DNA of 45,976 nt from Oscillospiraceae bacterium (GTDB taxonomy: Bacteria; Bacillota; Clostridia; Oscillospirales; Ruminococcaceae). Under the pieces are notes generated by a model that was given only the letters and a program-made list of their open reading frames with translations, had not been told where the DNA came from and did no database searches. Location of the stretch: NCBI GenBank assembly GCA_022766785.1, contig JALEOL010000004.1, positions 1 to 45,976 of the forward strand, given 5' to 3'. The translations under genes were made by a program, and so were the position numbers. Of the stretch, positions 25,705 to 34,460 are shown piece after piece. Each line of letters starts with the position of its first letter. Position 1 is the first letter of the stretch.

Positions 25705-27102
25705 TTACTCGCCGATACCCCTGAGCTTCTCGGGTGCGTACTTGGTATTCACGAGATAGTCGTCAAGATCAACGACATAATTCTGATAGGTACCCTTCAG
25801 CAGCTCCTCGAAAGCGTCGTCCCTGAGTTCGTGCAGGAAGCTCTCGTGCTGGGAGGTCTTCCAGCTCTCCATAGTTGTCGCGTCGTCGCGTACCACTACA
25901 TAAATGCAGTTGCTCTCCTCGTCGGTGAACAGCGTAGCCTTTCCGTCAGCAGGAGCGTTCCAGATGTACTCCGTGATCTTCTCGGGAAGCGTGGAGCTGT
26001 CCTTCTTGATGAACTGCTCCAGAGAATCAACGTCCTTTAACTCGGCAGTAGCAGCGTCGATAGCGTCCTGTGCGAACTTGTTGTACTCCGCGTCGTCGGT
26101 ATTTACTACAGGCTTCTGGAAGATCGTGCCGGAAGCGTTCACGGTATCCTCGGGAGCAGCCTCTGCCGTGCCGCTCTGTGCTTCGGCGGTGGAAGTATCT
26201 CCCTGTGCCTCGGCGGTGGAAACGGAGGTATCGCTCTGGGATTCAGCAGCAGAGGAAGTATCGGCAGCTTCGGAGGAGCCGTCCTTCATCTCGGCGTACT
26301 CGTCGTCAGCGTTTACCCACGCGTCAAACTGCGCCTGTCTGAGGTCGAAGTCGTACTGGATCTCGCTCCAGTCGCCGGTGGAATTGTATCTGTCAGCGTA
26401 AGCCTGCGCAAGATCCTTTACCGCCCCTATATCCGCTTCGTCCTCAAGAGAGATGCCCTGGTAATCCGTAAAGGTCAGCTTCAGCAGCTTCACCGCAGCG
26501 TAGTTATCGGTAATATAGCTGTTTATCTCATCATCGGACACGGGAGTAAGTCCGTCGGTATCGTACTGATTGAGGAAAACGTGATCCTCCTTGTAGCTGT
26601 TCTCGCTGATAAGCCGCAGAGAGGACTTGCCGATACCCATGCTCTCGTAGTGCTCGCCGAAAGAGGTAATCCCCTCGGGAAGCCCGTAGTACTGAGCATA
26701 ATAGCCCAGATCATCGTCAAGAGCCTTGATGTTCTCGTCAATAGCGGTCTGCTCCTCGGCGGTCAGGGAAAGACCGTTATTCGTGAACAGCTCCTCAATT
26801 GCGGCATATCTTCTGAGCTTTTCAACCGCGTGATCTTTAAGCCACGCAGACGCGGTCTTGCCCTCGATAGTATTGTTGAATACAGTTACCTCGGCGGTGC
26901 CCAGGGAGTCGCCAAGCTCGTCCGTGATCTTATTTGCGGCTTCGCTGTAGCCGTTCACTGCGACATAGAAAATATACATTCCGTTCGGGATCTGGATACC
27001 GTTCACAGTACCGATATACCCGCTGTCGGAACAGCCGCACATCGAAGCGGCGCATACTATAGCCAGGGACGCAGCCGCAAGCTTCTTTATCTTATGTGAC
27101 AT
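25705..27102 (-). CDS. SurA/PrsA-like lipoprotein with a low-complexity insert
   Basis: The 465-residue protein begins with a lipoprotein signal (basic start, hydrophobic stretch, MCGC with Cys24 as the likely lipidated residue), then GTVNGIQIPNGMYIFY, the usual opening of SurA/PrsA-type chaperone domains in Clostridia. Helical N-terminal and C-terminal parts are separated at about residues 277-325 by a Ser/Ala/Glu/Thr-rich tract with repeats of STAEAQ. I do not see a parvulin prolyl-isomerase domain where PrsA would have one. A role in folding of exported proteins is plausible but inferred. It starts 12 nt after pheT with GGAGGAAA ahead of the ATG, so it is expressed from the pheST promoter, an unusual pairing. 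Confidence 0.75.
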   Translation of the reverse strand: MSHKIKKLAAASLAIVCAASMCGCSDSGYIGTVNGIQIPNGMYIFYVAVNGYSEAANKITDELGDSLGTAEVTVFNNTIEGKTASAWLKDHAVEKLRRYAAIEELFTNNGLSLTAEEQTAIDENIKALDDDLGYYAQYYGLPEGITSFGEHYESMGIGKSSLRLISENSYKEDHVFLNQYDTDGLTPVSDDEINSYITDNYAAVKLLKLTFTDYQGISLEDEADIGAVKDLAQAYADRYNSTGDWSEIQYDFDLRQAQFDAWVNADDEYAEMKDGSSEAADTSSAAESQSDTSVSTAEAQGDTSTAEAQSGTAEAAPEDTVNASGTIFQKPVVNTDDAEYNKFAQDAIDAATAELKDVDSLEQFIKKDSSTLPEKITEYIWNAPADGKATLFTDEESNCIYVVVRDDATTMESWKTSQHESFLHELRDDAFEELLKGTYQNYVVDLDDYLVNTKYAPEKLRGIGE

Positions 27103-27114
27103 CTGTTTTCCTCC

Positions 27115-29502
27115 TCAGGCTCTCAGTGTAATGTTCTTCTCGGCAAGCGCCTTCAGCACCTTTGAAACCACAGCGTCCGCTTCCTCGTCGGTCATGCTGC
27201 CGTCCTTGCGGAGCACCAGGTTGTAGGAAAGGCTCTTCTTGCCCTCGGGCACCTGTTCGCCCTTGTACATGTCGAATACCGACACGCTTTCGAGGTGCTT
27301 TGCGTTCTTTCTGATGATGTCGATGATCTCATCGGAGGTCACCTCATCATCGCATACCAGGCTCAGGTCTCTTGTCAGCGCAGGATACTTCGGCAGAGCC
27401 TTATACTTGCGCTCCTCGCCCCGGGCGTCAAACAGCTTCGGGATATCGAACTCAGCGCAGTAAACGCGGCAGGTCATGTCGTAAGCCTCGGCGACCGCCG
27501 GGTGAAGCTCGCCCATAGTTCCCACCTTTACATCGCCGGCGTAGATGTCAGCACATCTGCCGGGGTGATAGGTCTTGTTGTCATGAACGGGAACGAAACG
27601 CGCGTCTACCACCAGAGCGTTCAGAAGCTCCTCCACAACGCCCTTTACCGTGTAGAAATCCTCGTCCGCGCCATACGCGCAAAGTCCGAGAACATCGGTC
27701 TCGATCGGGAGCTTATCGTCCGTGGGCTGGAATATCCTGCCCAGTTCAAAGAAGCGCGCCTCGAGGTTTCTCGCCCTCACGTTGGTGTTTGCAACGGTCA
27801 TGAGGGAGGGCAGCATGCTGGTGCGCATCACGCTGGTGTCCTCGCCGAGAGGGTACTGAAGTACCACAGACTTCTTCATCTCGTCAGTGAAGCGCAGCTT
27901 GTCATAGGAACGCGGTGAGATGAAGCTGAACGACATGGTCTCATAGAAGCCCTGTGCCAGCATTACGTCCACGATCCTGTTCTCAAAGCGCTGACGGGGA
28001 GTTACCTCGCCGACAGAGGAGATAAGCGGCAGGGTCGTGGGTATCTCGTTGTAGCCGTAGATACGCGCAACTTCCTCTGCAAGGTCGCACTCCCGGACGA
28101 TATCAACACGGGTATTCGGCACGATAACGCTGCCGTTCTCATAGCCGAAGCCAAGCTTCCTGAATATCGCGATCTGCTCCTCCGCAGGGATATTTGTGCC
28201 GAGGTGCTCGTTTATCCAGTCGGTGTCCAGCTTTAAGGTGTGGGGAACCTTCTTTGCGTTGTCAACGTCGATATATTCGCGGACGACCTCGCCGCACCCC
28301 AGCTCCTCCACAAGCTCCAGCGCACGCAGCAGCGCAGCCTTTGCATTGATCGGGTCAATGCCCTTTTCAAATCTGGAGGAAGCGTCGGTGCGCTTGTTGA
28401 TCTTCTTCGCGGTCATTCTGACGGATACGCCGTCGAAGCAAGCCGCCTCGAACACTACTGTGTTTGTATCCTCCATGATGCCGGAGTACTCGCCGCCCAT
28501 TACGCCTGCAACAGCTATCGGCTTCTTCTCGTCAGCGATTATCAGCATTTCGGGGCTGAGAGTTACCTCTGAACCGTCGAGAATGGTTATCTTCTCTCCC
28601 TGCTGAGCGTTTCTGACGTTGATTTTGCCGCCCTCGACATAGCGAAGGTCGAATGCATGCATCGGGTTGCCGTATTCCAGCATTACAAAGTTTGTGATAT
28701 CAACGAAATTGTTTATGGAACGAACACCGCTCGCTTTAAGCCTTTCAGCCATCCAGCGCGGAGAAGGTCCGATTTTGACATTCTTCACCACTGCCGCCAT
28801 GTAACGTGAGCAGAGCTTTGTGTTCTGGACGTCAACGCTGATATAGTCCTTTGCGCTGCCGTCAACGCCCTTGAACTGCGGCTCTTTTATATTCAGCGGC
28901 AGGTCGAAGGTAGCCGACGCTTCTCTTGCGAGACCCAGGACGGACAGGCAGTCCGGGCGGTTGTTGGTTATCTCGAACTCGACTGTGGTATCGTTGAAGC
29001 CCAGCGCGTCATGAATGTCCTCGCCAATGGTCATCTTGTCGAAATCCGGGTCGTCGTTCAGGATAAGTATGCCCTCGTTGCTGGAATAGGGTACGTCGGA
29101 CTGATCAAGGTTCAGTTCCTCATAGGAGCACATCATGCCCTCGCTGGGAACGCCGCGGAGCTTGCCTTTCTTTATCTTCATGAAAGACATGTCCTTGTGA
29201 TTGTAGCAGGTGGCGTTGTTCAGCGCAACGGGTACTACCGCGCCGACGAACATATTCTGCGCGGAGGTAACTATCTGTACCGGCGCTTCACCGCCAACAT
29301 CGAGCTGGCAGACCCACAGTGTGTCGGCGTCCGGGTGCTTTTCCATTGCGACGCACTTGCCGACAACAACGTTTGTGATGTCAGCGCCCTGCCTGGAATA
29401 AGTCTCGACCTTGCTTCCGCTCATGGTCATTCCGTCGCAGAATTCCTTGATCGGCATATCAGCTTTAACATAATCGTTAAGCCATTTCATTGAAAGATCC
29501 AC
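27115..29502 (-). CDS. pheT: Phenylalanine-tRNA ligase beta subunit
   Basis: PheT is the beta chain of the (alpha-beta)2 synthetase that charges tRNA-Phe and edits Tyr-tRNA-Phe. The 795-residue protein has the N-terminal EMAP-type tRNA-binding domain (VGKCVAMEKHPDADTLWVCQVD-like stretch near residue 47), the B3/B4 editing domain, the B5 domain, the class II-like core (GYNEIPTTLP) and the C-terminal anticodon-binding FDX-ACB domain (YPALTRDLSLV). The start is GTG 29502 (MDLSMKWLNDYV, as in homologues), 10 nt after AAGGAG. The ATG at 29490 is too far from that site. pheS lies 25 nt upstream. Confidence 0.96.
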   Translation of the reverse strand: MDLSMKWLNDYVKADMPIKEFCDGMTMSGSKVETYSRQGADITNVVVGKCVAMEKHPDADTLWVCQLDVGGEAPVQIVTSAQNMFVGAVVPVALNNATCYNHKDMSFMKIKKGKLRGVPSEGMMCSYEELNLDQSDVPYSSNEGILILNDDPDFDKMTIGEDIHDALGFNDTTVEFEITNNRPDCLSVLGLAREASATFDLPLNIKEPQFKGVDGSAKDYISVDVQNTKLCSRYMAAVVKNVKIGPSPRWMAERLKASGVRSINNFVDITNFVMLEYGNPMHAFDLRYVEGGKINVRNAQQGEKITILDGSEVTLSPEMLIIADEKKPIAVAGVMGGEYSGIMEDTNTVVFEAACFDGVSVRMTAKKINKRTDASSRFEKGIDPINAKAALLRALELVEELGCGEVVREYIDVDNAKKVPHTLKLDTDWINEHLGTNIPAEEQIAIFRKLGFGYENGSVIVPNTRVDIVRECDLAEEVARIYGYNEIPTTLPLISSVGEVTPRQRFENRIVDVMLAQGFYETMSFSFISPRSYDKLRFTDEMKKSVVLQYPLGEDTSVMRTSMLPSLMTVANTNVRARNLEARFFELGRIFQPTDDKLPIETDVLGLCAYGADEDFYTVKGVVEELLNALVVDARFVPVHDNKTYHPGRCADIYAGDVKVGTMGELHPAVAEAYDMTCRVYCAEFDIPKLFDARGEERKYKALPKYPALTRDLSLVCDDEVTSDEIIDIIRKNAKHLESVSVFDMYKGEQVPEGKKSLSYNLVLRKDGSMTDEEADAVVSKVLKALAEKNITLRA

Positions 29503-29527
29503 TTTTTATATTCTCCTTAATCAGAAT

Positions 29528-30550
29528 TTAGAACTGTTCGAGGAAACGCATATTGTTCTCATACAGCAGGCGCATGTCCTCGATCTCATAACGGAGCATC
29601 GTGATACGCTCAATGCCTATGCCGAACGCAAAACCGCTGTATTCCTCAGGGTCGATACCGCAGTTCTCCAGCACCTCGGGGCGGACAACTCCTGCGCCCA
29701 GTATCTCTATCCAGCCCTCGCCCTTGCACAGCGGACAGCCCTTACCACCGCAGCGGAAGCACTGGAAGTCGATCTCGCAGCTCGGCTCGGTATAGGGGAA
29801 GTGGTGCGGTCTGAATTTCAGCTTCATTCCCTCGCCGTAGAGCTTCTTGGCGAAGGTCTCGAGAGTTCCCTTTAAGTCGGCAAAGGTTATCTTCTTGTCA
29901 ATGACAAGACCCTCGCACTGGTGGAATATCGGGGAATGTGTACCGTCCACCTCGTCACGTCGGTAAACTCTGCCGGGGCTGATGATAGCGATAGGCGGTT
30001 TCTGCTTCAGCATAGTCCTTATCTGCACAGATGAGGTCTGTGTCCTCAGCAGCACGTCATCGCTTATATAGAATGTATCGTTAGGGTCTCTTGCAGGGTG
30101 TCCATCATAGGTTAGTAGCATGTCAAAGCAGTATTTAGCAAGTTCGACTTCGGGACCGTCAACAACAGTATATCCCATTCCGTGGAATATGGACTTGAGG
30201 TCGTCGAGGACTATGTTCATCGGGTGGCGCTTTGCAATGAGCTTGCGCTTGCCGGGCATGGTGACGTCAACTGTCTCGGTCTTTAACCGCAGATCGGTCT
30301 GAGCCGCCTTCAGCTCAGCGGTCTTGCTTTTTACAGCGTTCTCAATGTCGGCGCGAACCTCGTTTGCAAGCTGTCCGATGACCGGGCGTTCCTCTGCGAA
30401 AAGTCCGCCCATCTGCTTTAATATAGCGGTAAGCTCACCCTTCTTGCCGAGGTATTTTACACGAAGCGCGTTGATCTCTTTCATGTCGGCGCTGTCATTT
30501 ACCGCTTTGAGCGCTTCCTCTCTGATCGCCTGTAACTGTTCTTTCATCAT
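29528..30550 (-). CDS. pheS: Phenylalanine-tRNA ligase alpha subunit
   Basis: PheS is the catalytic chain of phenylalanyl-tRNA synthetase. The 340-residue protein has an N-terminal coiled coil (about 1-85), then the class II core: motif 1 region (MGYTVVDGPEVE), motif 2 with VYRRDEVDGTHSPIFHQ, and motif 3 with FGIGIERITMLRY near the C terminus. The zinc-like Cys cluster CFRCGGKGCPLC is seen near residue 265. Two adjacent ATG codons (30550, 30547) follow GGAAGGA at 13-16 nt, a long spacing. A sigma-A promoter lies at 30703-30731. The leader has three hairpins but no T-box consensus. Confidence 0.96.
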   Translation of the reverse strand: MMKEQLQAIREEALKAVNDSADMKEINALRVKYLGKKGELTAILKQMGGLFAEERPVIGQLANEVRADIENAVKSKTAELKAAQTDLRLKTETVDVTMPGKRKLIAKRHPMNIVLDDLKSIFHGMGYTVVDGPEVELAKYCFDMLLTYDGHPARDPNDTFYISDDVLLRTQTSSVQIRTMLKQKPPIAIISPGRVYRRDEVDGTHSPIFHQCEGLVIDKKITFADLKGTLETFAKKLYGEGMKLKFRPHHFPYTEPSCEIDFQCFRCGGKGCPLCKGEGWIEILGAGVVRPEVLENCGIDPEEYSGFAFGIGIERITMLRYEIEDMRLLYENNMRFLEQF

Positions 30551-30585
30551 GAGTACTTATCAATCCTTCCCTGTTCGGAATCTGC

Positions 30586-30651
30586 CGGAACACATCTGTG
30601 TTTCCGATATACAGCCGTAGCTTCCGGCTGAAATGATCTGCCCTGCGGCAG
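30586..30651 (-). promoter_or_regulatory. Three tandem hairpins in the pheST leader
   Basis: Three inverted repeats follow one another in the roughly 145-nt leader: CGGAACACA/TGTGTTTCCG (30586-30606), CAGCCG/CGGCTG (30612-30630) and CTGCC/GGCAG (30638-30651). None is followed by a U-run, and the T-box AGGGTGGNACCGCG element is not found. They may control translation or processing; function is unproven. Confidence 0.4.
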
Positions 30652-30702
30652 AATTGCATACGTTATTTCCCGTGTTTTCTTCCGAAAAGCACGCTACAGA
30701 TA

Positions 30703-30731
30703 ATTATATCACATCATCAGACAAATTTCAA
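30703..30731 (-). promoter_or_regulatory. Sigma-A promoter of pheST
   Basis: On the minus strand TTGAAA (30726-30731) and TATAAT (30703-30708) are separated by 17 bp. The promoter starts 7 bp after the stop of the gene at 30738. Confidence 0.82.
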
Positions 30732-30737
30732 GCCCTG

Positions 30738-31598
30738 TCAGGACATTTCACCCCGGTTTGCTTCGGAGGTCTGGGGCTGGTAATCGCTGAAGCGCACAGC
30801 CATAAGAGTATCCTTTCCGTCAAAGCGGCTTATGGTGTACTCCATATACTTCTCCGGCTCTGCACTCAGACCGCTGACGCCGGCGACCGCAGCGACTGTC
30901 GGGGGAAGATAACCCACGACCAGCGTATAAACATCGCTGCTCTTGCTTATGCTTATCACCTTCGGAGAATATGTGAGGTAGCGTATATTCTTGTTTGCGG
31001 TGTAGGTGTGATTTACCTCGTCATAGGTAAACCGCATTTCCGCAGTGCCCACCGTCTGGTGCTCCAGAGATACCGACGACCCGAAAAGCTGACGGCAGGA
31101 AGCGCTGACATCGTACTCCGGGATCGTAAGCCCCAGGTTGCTGCCCTCATAGGCGGAGGTATCGGAATTAAGCAGGATATTCCATATCGCACAGGATATC
31201 TTTGAGGAGTCCGGAACTTCATCGGCGCTCTCAAACGGAGCGATATCGTTTACCACCACCGGGAAAATGAACTGCGCGAACTCGTTCTTCAGCGAGGTAT
31301 TGTCAAGCAGGCTGCCGGTAAATCCCACCACGAACTTAACCGTGGAGATACAGCCGATCACCGCCATGATCACGACAAATACCGCAAACCCGAAGAAGAA
31401 CCGGCTCTTTTTCGGCTTCTCTTCCGGCTCATCGCTTACGCCGGAGTTTCCCCCAAGCTCTGCTATGTCGCTTTCGATGTCCGGCTCCTGGTCAAGCCGC
31501 CCGAAAAGCTGATCTATGACCTTTTCGCCCTTTTCGTCAGCTTTCTGAACCGGGGGCTTTGCAGAAGACGGGGTGTTGTTCTTTCTCTTTCTTGCCAT
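30738..31598 (-). CDS. Single-pass membrane protein, unknown, in the proBA operon
   Basis: I do not recognise this 286-residue protein. It has a basic N terminus (MARKRKNN), an acidic linker (about 30-62), one membrane segment at about residues 68-92 (FFFGFAVFVVIMAVIGCIST), and an extracytoplasmic domain of about 190 residues with VNDIAPFESADEVPDSS and SYSPKVI-like beta-rich sequence. It therefore looks like a type II anchored protein. It starts 11 nt after proA with AAGGAAGG before the ATG, so it is cotranscribed with proBA; a link to proline synthesis is not evident. The pheST promoter begins directly after its stop. Confidence 0.82.
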   Translation of the reverse strand: MARKRKNNTPSSAKPPVQKADEKGEKVIDQLFGRLDQEPDIESDIAELGGNSGVSDEPEEKPKKSRFFFGFAVFVVIMAVIGCISTVKFVVGFTGSLLDNTSLKNEFAQFIFPVVVNDIAPFESADEVPDSSKISCAIWNILLNSDTSAYEGSNLGLTIPEYDVSASCRQLFGSSVSLEHQTVGTAEMRFTYDEVNHTYTANKNIRYLTYSPKVISISKSSDVYTLVVGYLPPTVAAVAGVSGLSAEPEKYMEYTISRFDGKDTLMAVRFSDYQPQTSEANRGEMS

Positions 31599-31609
31599 AA
31601 CGACCTTCC

Positions 31610-32854
31610 TTATTTACGCACCTGTCCGCTGCCGTTTATGAGGTACTTATAGGTAGTCAGCGCCTCAAGTCCCATAGGGCCGCGGGCATGGAGCTTCTGG
31701 GTGGAAATGCCTATCTCTGCGCCCAGACCGAACTCAAATCCGTCGGTGAACCGCGTGCTGGCATTGACATACACCGCCGCCGCGTCTATCCTCTGCTGGA
31801 ACAGCTCGGCGCTGCGCAGGCTCTCGGTCACGATGCATTCGCTGTGCTTTGTGCCGAAGCGGTTTATGTGAGCTATCGCCTCATCGATATCCTTTACGAC
31901 CTTTGAAGAAAGCCGGTAATCCAGGAACTCGGTAGCATAGTCGGTTTCGTCTGCGATCTTCTCGACTGTGACCAGCTTTGCGGTAGCCTCATCGCCGCGG
32001 ATAGCAACTCTGCCCTGCCAGCGCTCGTCCAGCTTTCTGAACAGCGCCGGAGCCGCCTTCTCGTGAACCAGGATATTCTCGATAGCGTTGCACACCGAGG
32101 GGCGCTGGGTCTTTGCATTGTCGATTATATTCACCGCCATGTCGATATCGGCGCTCTCGTCAACGTAAACGTGGCAGTTGCCCTCTCCTGTCTGAATGAC
32201 CGGGATAGTCGCGTTGTTTATCACCGCGCGGATAAGTCCGCCGCCGCCGCGGGGAATAAGCAGATCGATGTACCTGTTCAGCTTCATCATCGCGTTTGCG
32301 GTCTCTCTTGATGTGTCCTCCACAAGCTGGATAGCGTTCATATCAGCGCCCACGCTGCCGAGGGCGTTTCGCATAAGCCCCACCAGCGCCTTGTTGGAGT
32401 TTATCGCGTCGCTGCCGCCGCGGAGTATCACGGTATTGCCTGCCTTGAAGCAGAGCGCTGCCGCGTCAACAGTGACATTCGGGCGCGACTCGAAAATAAT
32501 GCCGATAGTGCCGATAGGTACGCGCTTCTTTATCACATGAAGCCCGTTCGGAAGATCGCTGCCGCCGATCACCTCGCCTATAGGATCCGGCAGGGCAATA
32601 ACCTTGTCAACTCCCTGCGCCATGCCCTCGATACGGGCTTGTGTAAGGGTCAGGCGGTCGATCATCGCCTCGGACATTCCGTTGCTGCGCGCGGCGTCGA
32701 TATCCAGCTGATTTGCCCCCAGTATCTCCGTCGCATGCGTTCTGAGCGCTTCGGATATCGCCGCGAGCGCCTTGTTCTTCTCGGTAGTACCCATTGCGGA
32801 GACCGTCGGCTCCGCTGACTTTGCATTCACGCCAAGCTGTTCAATGTATTCCAT
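31610..32854 (-). CDS. proA: Gamma-glutamyl phosphate reductase
   Basis: ProA reduces gamma-glutamyl phosphate to glutamate-5-semialdehyde with NADPH, the second step of proline synthesis. The 414-residue protein is full length and belongs to the aldehyde dehydrogenase fold: VPIGTIGIIFESRPNVTVDAA-type stretch near residue 112, GGSDAINSN, IPRGGGGLI, and the catalytic cysteine in QRPSVCNAIE. FGLGAEIGISTQKLHARGPMG closes the active site near the C terminus. GAGGTGG precedes ATG 32854. It lies 13 nt after proB, the standard pair. Confidence 0.96.
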   Translation of the reverse strand: MEYIEQLGVNAKSAEPTVSAMGTTEKNKALAAISEALRTHATEILGANQLDIDAARSNGMSEAMIDRLTLTQARIEGMAQGVDKVIALPDPIGEVIGGSDLPNGLHVIKKRVPIGTIGIIFESRPNVTVDAAALCFKAGNTVILRGGSDAINSNKALVGLMRNALGSVGADMNAIQLVEDTSRETANAMMKLNRYIDLLIPRGGGGLIRAVINNATIPVIQTGEGNCHVYVDESADIDMAVNIIDNAKTQRPSVCNAIENILVHEKAAPALFRKLDERWQGRVAIRGDEATAKLVTVEKIADETDYATEFLDYRLSSKVVKDIDEAIAHINRFGTKHSECIVTESLRSAELFQQRIDAAAVYVNASTRFTDGFEFGLGAEIGISTQKLHARGPMGLEALTTYKYLINGSGQVRK

Positions 32855-32867
32855 GATCCACCTCGTA

Positions 32868-33653
32868 TCATCTTATCGCCTTGAAGTATGTACAAACCGG
32901 ATCGCCCTCGAAAAGCTCGTAAAGCGTGTCCGGATCCTCGTTGCCGATTATCACAGTGTCGATACCGGCTTCGGTCGCTATCTGCGCCGCTTCGATCTTT
33001 GTGAGCATTCCCCCCGTGCCGAGGGCGCTGCCTGCTCCCTGAGCCGCCGAGATTATCTCCGGGGTGATCTTCTCCACCACCGGGATAAGCTTCGAACCCG
33101 GGTCTTTCGGGTCGCCGTCGTAAAGCCCGTCAACATCGGTCAGCATTACCAGAAGGTCTGCGTCGCACAGTGAAGCGACAATTGCGGAAAGCGTGTCGTT
33201 CTCGTCAAAATCAAGCTGCTTTATTGAGATAGCGTCGTTCGCGTTGATTATCGGGATAACGCCCATCTCAAAAAGCCGGTTGAAGGTGTTGATAACGTTC
33301 GTCTTGCGCTCCTTGTTGGAGATAACGTCACGGGTGAGCAGCAGCTGCGCCACCGTGTGATTGTACTTCCCGAAGGTCTCGCTGTAGAACGTCATAAGCT
33401 CCGACTGACCGATTGCCGCGCACGCCTGCTTTCCCGGCATGTCCGTTGGTTTGCACGGAAGCCCTGCCTGCGCCGCACCTACGCCCTGCGCGCCGGAGGT
33501 CACGAATACCACCTCCCTGCCGGAATTCTTGATATCCGACATGACCTCGATCAGGTGCTGACACTTTCTGAGGTTGAGATGACCCGTACTGTAGGCGAGC
33601 GTGGAACTGCCGACCTTTATCACAATTCTTTTCTTGTTTTCAAAATCCTTCAT
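32868..33653 (-). CDS. proB: Glutamate 5-kinase (no PUA domain)
   Basis: ProB phosphorylates glutamate, the first and feedback-controlled step of proline synthesis. The 261-residue protein consists of the amino-acid-kinase domain only: IVIKVGSSTL near residue 9, VTSGAQGVGAAQAGLP, NANDAIS, FDENDTLSAIVA, MLTDVDGLYDGDP and GTGGMLTKIEAA. The C-terminal PUA domain of the E. coli enzyme is absent, as in several Firmicutes. ATG 33653 (MKDFENKKRIV) is preceded by AAAGAGGA; an extended frame to 33695 lacks family similarity. A promoter lies at 33726-33754. Confidence 0.95.
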   Translation of the reverse strand: MKDFENKKRIVIKVGSSTLAYSTGHLNLRKCQHLIEVMSDIKNSGREVVFVTSGAQGVGAAQAGLPCKPTDMPGKQACAAIGQSELMTFYSETFGKYNHTVAQLLLTRDVISNKERKTNVINTFNRLFEMGVIPIINANDAISIKQLDFDENDTLSAIVASLCDADLLVMLTDVDGLYDGDPKDPGSKLIPVVEKITPEIISAAQGAGSALGTGGMLTKIEAAQIATEAGIDTVIIGNEDPDTLYELFEGDPVCTYFKAIR

Positions 33654-33725
33654 TAAGCGTCCTCTTTCCGGTGAAGCGCCGCTTTTTTGGTGCATACTCC
33701 GCCTTATTATAAACGTACATCATAT

Positions 33726-33754
33726 ATTATACCAAATATCTTCCGGAATTGCAA
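33726..33754 (-). promoter_or_regulatory. Sigma-A promoter of the proBA operon
   Basis: On the minus strand TTGCAA (33749-33754) and TATAAT (33726-33731) have a 17-bp spacer, about 70 bp before the proB ATG. Confidence 0.75.
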
Positions 33755-33836
33755 CACATATCATTAAATTTTTTTCCTGTTATAAAATACTTCTCACTTT
33801 AAGCACAAAAATTATGCGAAATGTATAAAAAGGCTA

Positions 33837-33865
33837 TTGATTTTTTAGAGCATTTGTGATATACT
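33837..33865 (+). promoter_or_regulatory. Sigma-A promoter for the 33918-38605 gene run
   Basis: TTGATT (33837-33842) and TATACT (33860-33865) are 17 bp apart, about 50 bp before the first ATG. Divergent from the proB promoter. Confidence 0.7.
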
Positions 33866-33917
33866 TTTAGTATCATGATCGCAGATGATCTGTGGAAAAA
33901 ATATTTAAGGAGTAATA

Positions 33918-34442
33918 ATGGATAATATTGCTGAACAGCTGGTCGAAAAGCGCCGAACCGGCGCTGACCTGTTAAAAAAGATACTGATCACAGTGGGGGC
34001 GCTGGTGATAGCGTCGTTTCTGATGTTCATCGCGATAGTCATGGCGTTCTATGTATGCGTTATTCTGGCGGTGGGCGTTCTGGCAGGCGGCGTATGGCTG
34101 CTGGGCAGCTTCAACATCGAGTACGAATACATCGTCACCAACAACGAAATGGATATCGATAAGATCATAGGCCGCCGCAAGCGCAAGCGTATGATAACGG
34201 TGGATTTCCACAGAGCCGAGGATTTCGGCAGGTACACGCCGGACAACAGCGTAAAGGCTGACGCCACGGTTCATGCCTACACCGGAGTTGACAAGGACGC
34301 ATACTATCTCGTTGTAACACACAACGACTACGGGCGCGTCAAGGTTATATTCAACCCCAACGAAAGAATCCGCGAATCTATAATGCACGAGATCCCGAAC
34401 ACCCTGAAGCTAAAGCTCAGAACCACATCAAACAATAACTGA
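33918..34442 (+). CDS. Membrane protein, probably DUF6106 family
   Basis: The 174-residue protein has a hydrophobic double segment at about residues 21-64 (ILITVGALVIASFLMFIAIV, then CVILAVGVLAGGVWLLG), followed by a cytosolic domain with EYEYIVTNNEMDIDKIIGRR and KRKRMITVDFHRAEDFG. That pattern I associate with the DUF6106 family of Clostridia, which resembles a membrane-anchored PH-like domain. Function is unknown. AAGGAG sits 7 nt before the ATG. It is the first gene after the promoter at 33837-33865; the AcpS-like gene follows after 18 nt. Confidence 0.72.
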   Translation: MDNIAEQLVEKRRTGADLLKKILITVGALVIASFLMFIAIVMAFYVCVILAVGVLAGGVWLLGSFNIEYEYIVTNNEMDIDKIIGRRKRKRMITVDFHRAEDFGRYTPDNSVKADATVHAYTGVDKDAYYLVVTHNDYGRVKVIFNPNERIRESIMHEIPNTLKLKLRTTSNNN

Positions 34443-34460
34443 TACCGGAGAAGCATATCA

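Noticed and set aside
30551..30737. T-box riboswitch before pheS
   Set aside because: No AGGGTGGNACCGCG-type box and no terminator with a T-run in the leader.
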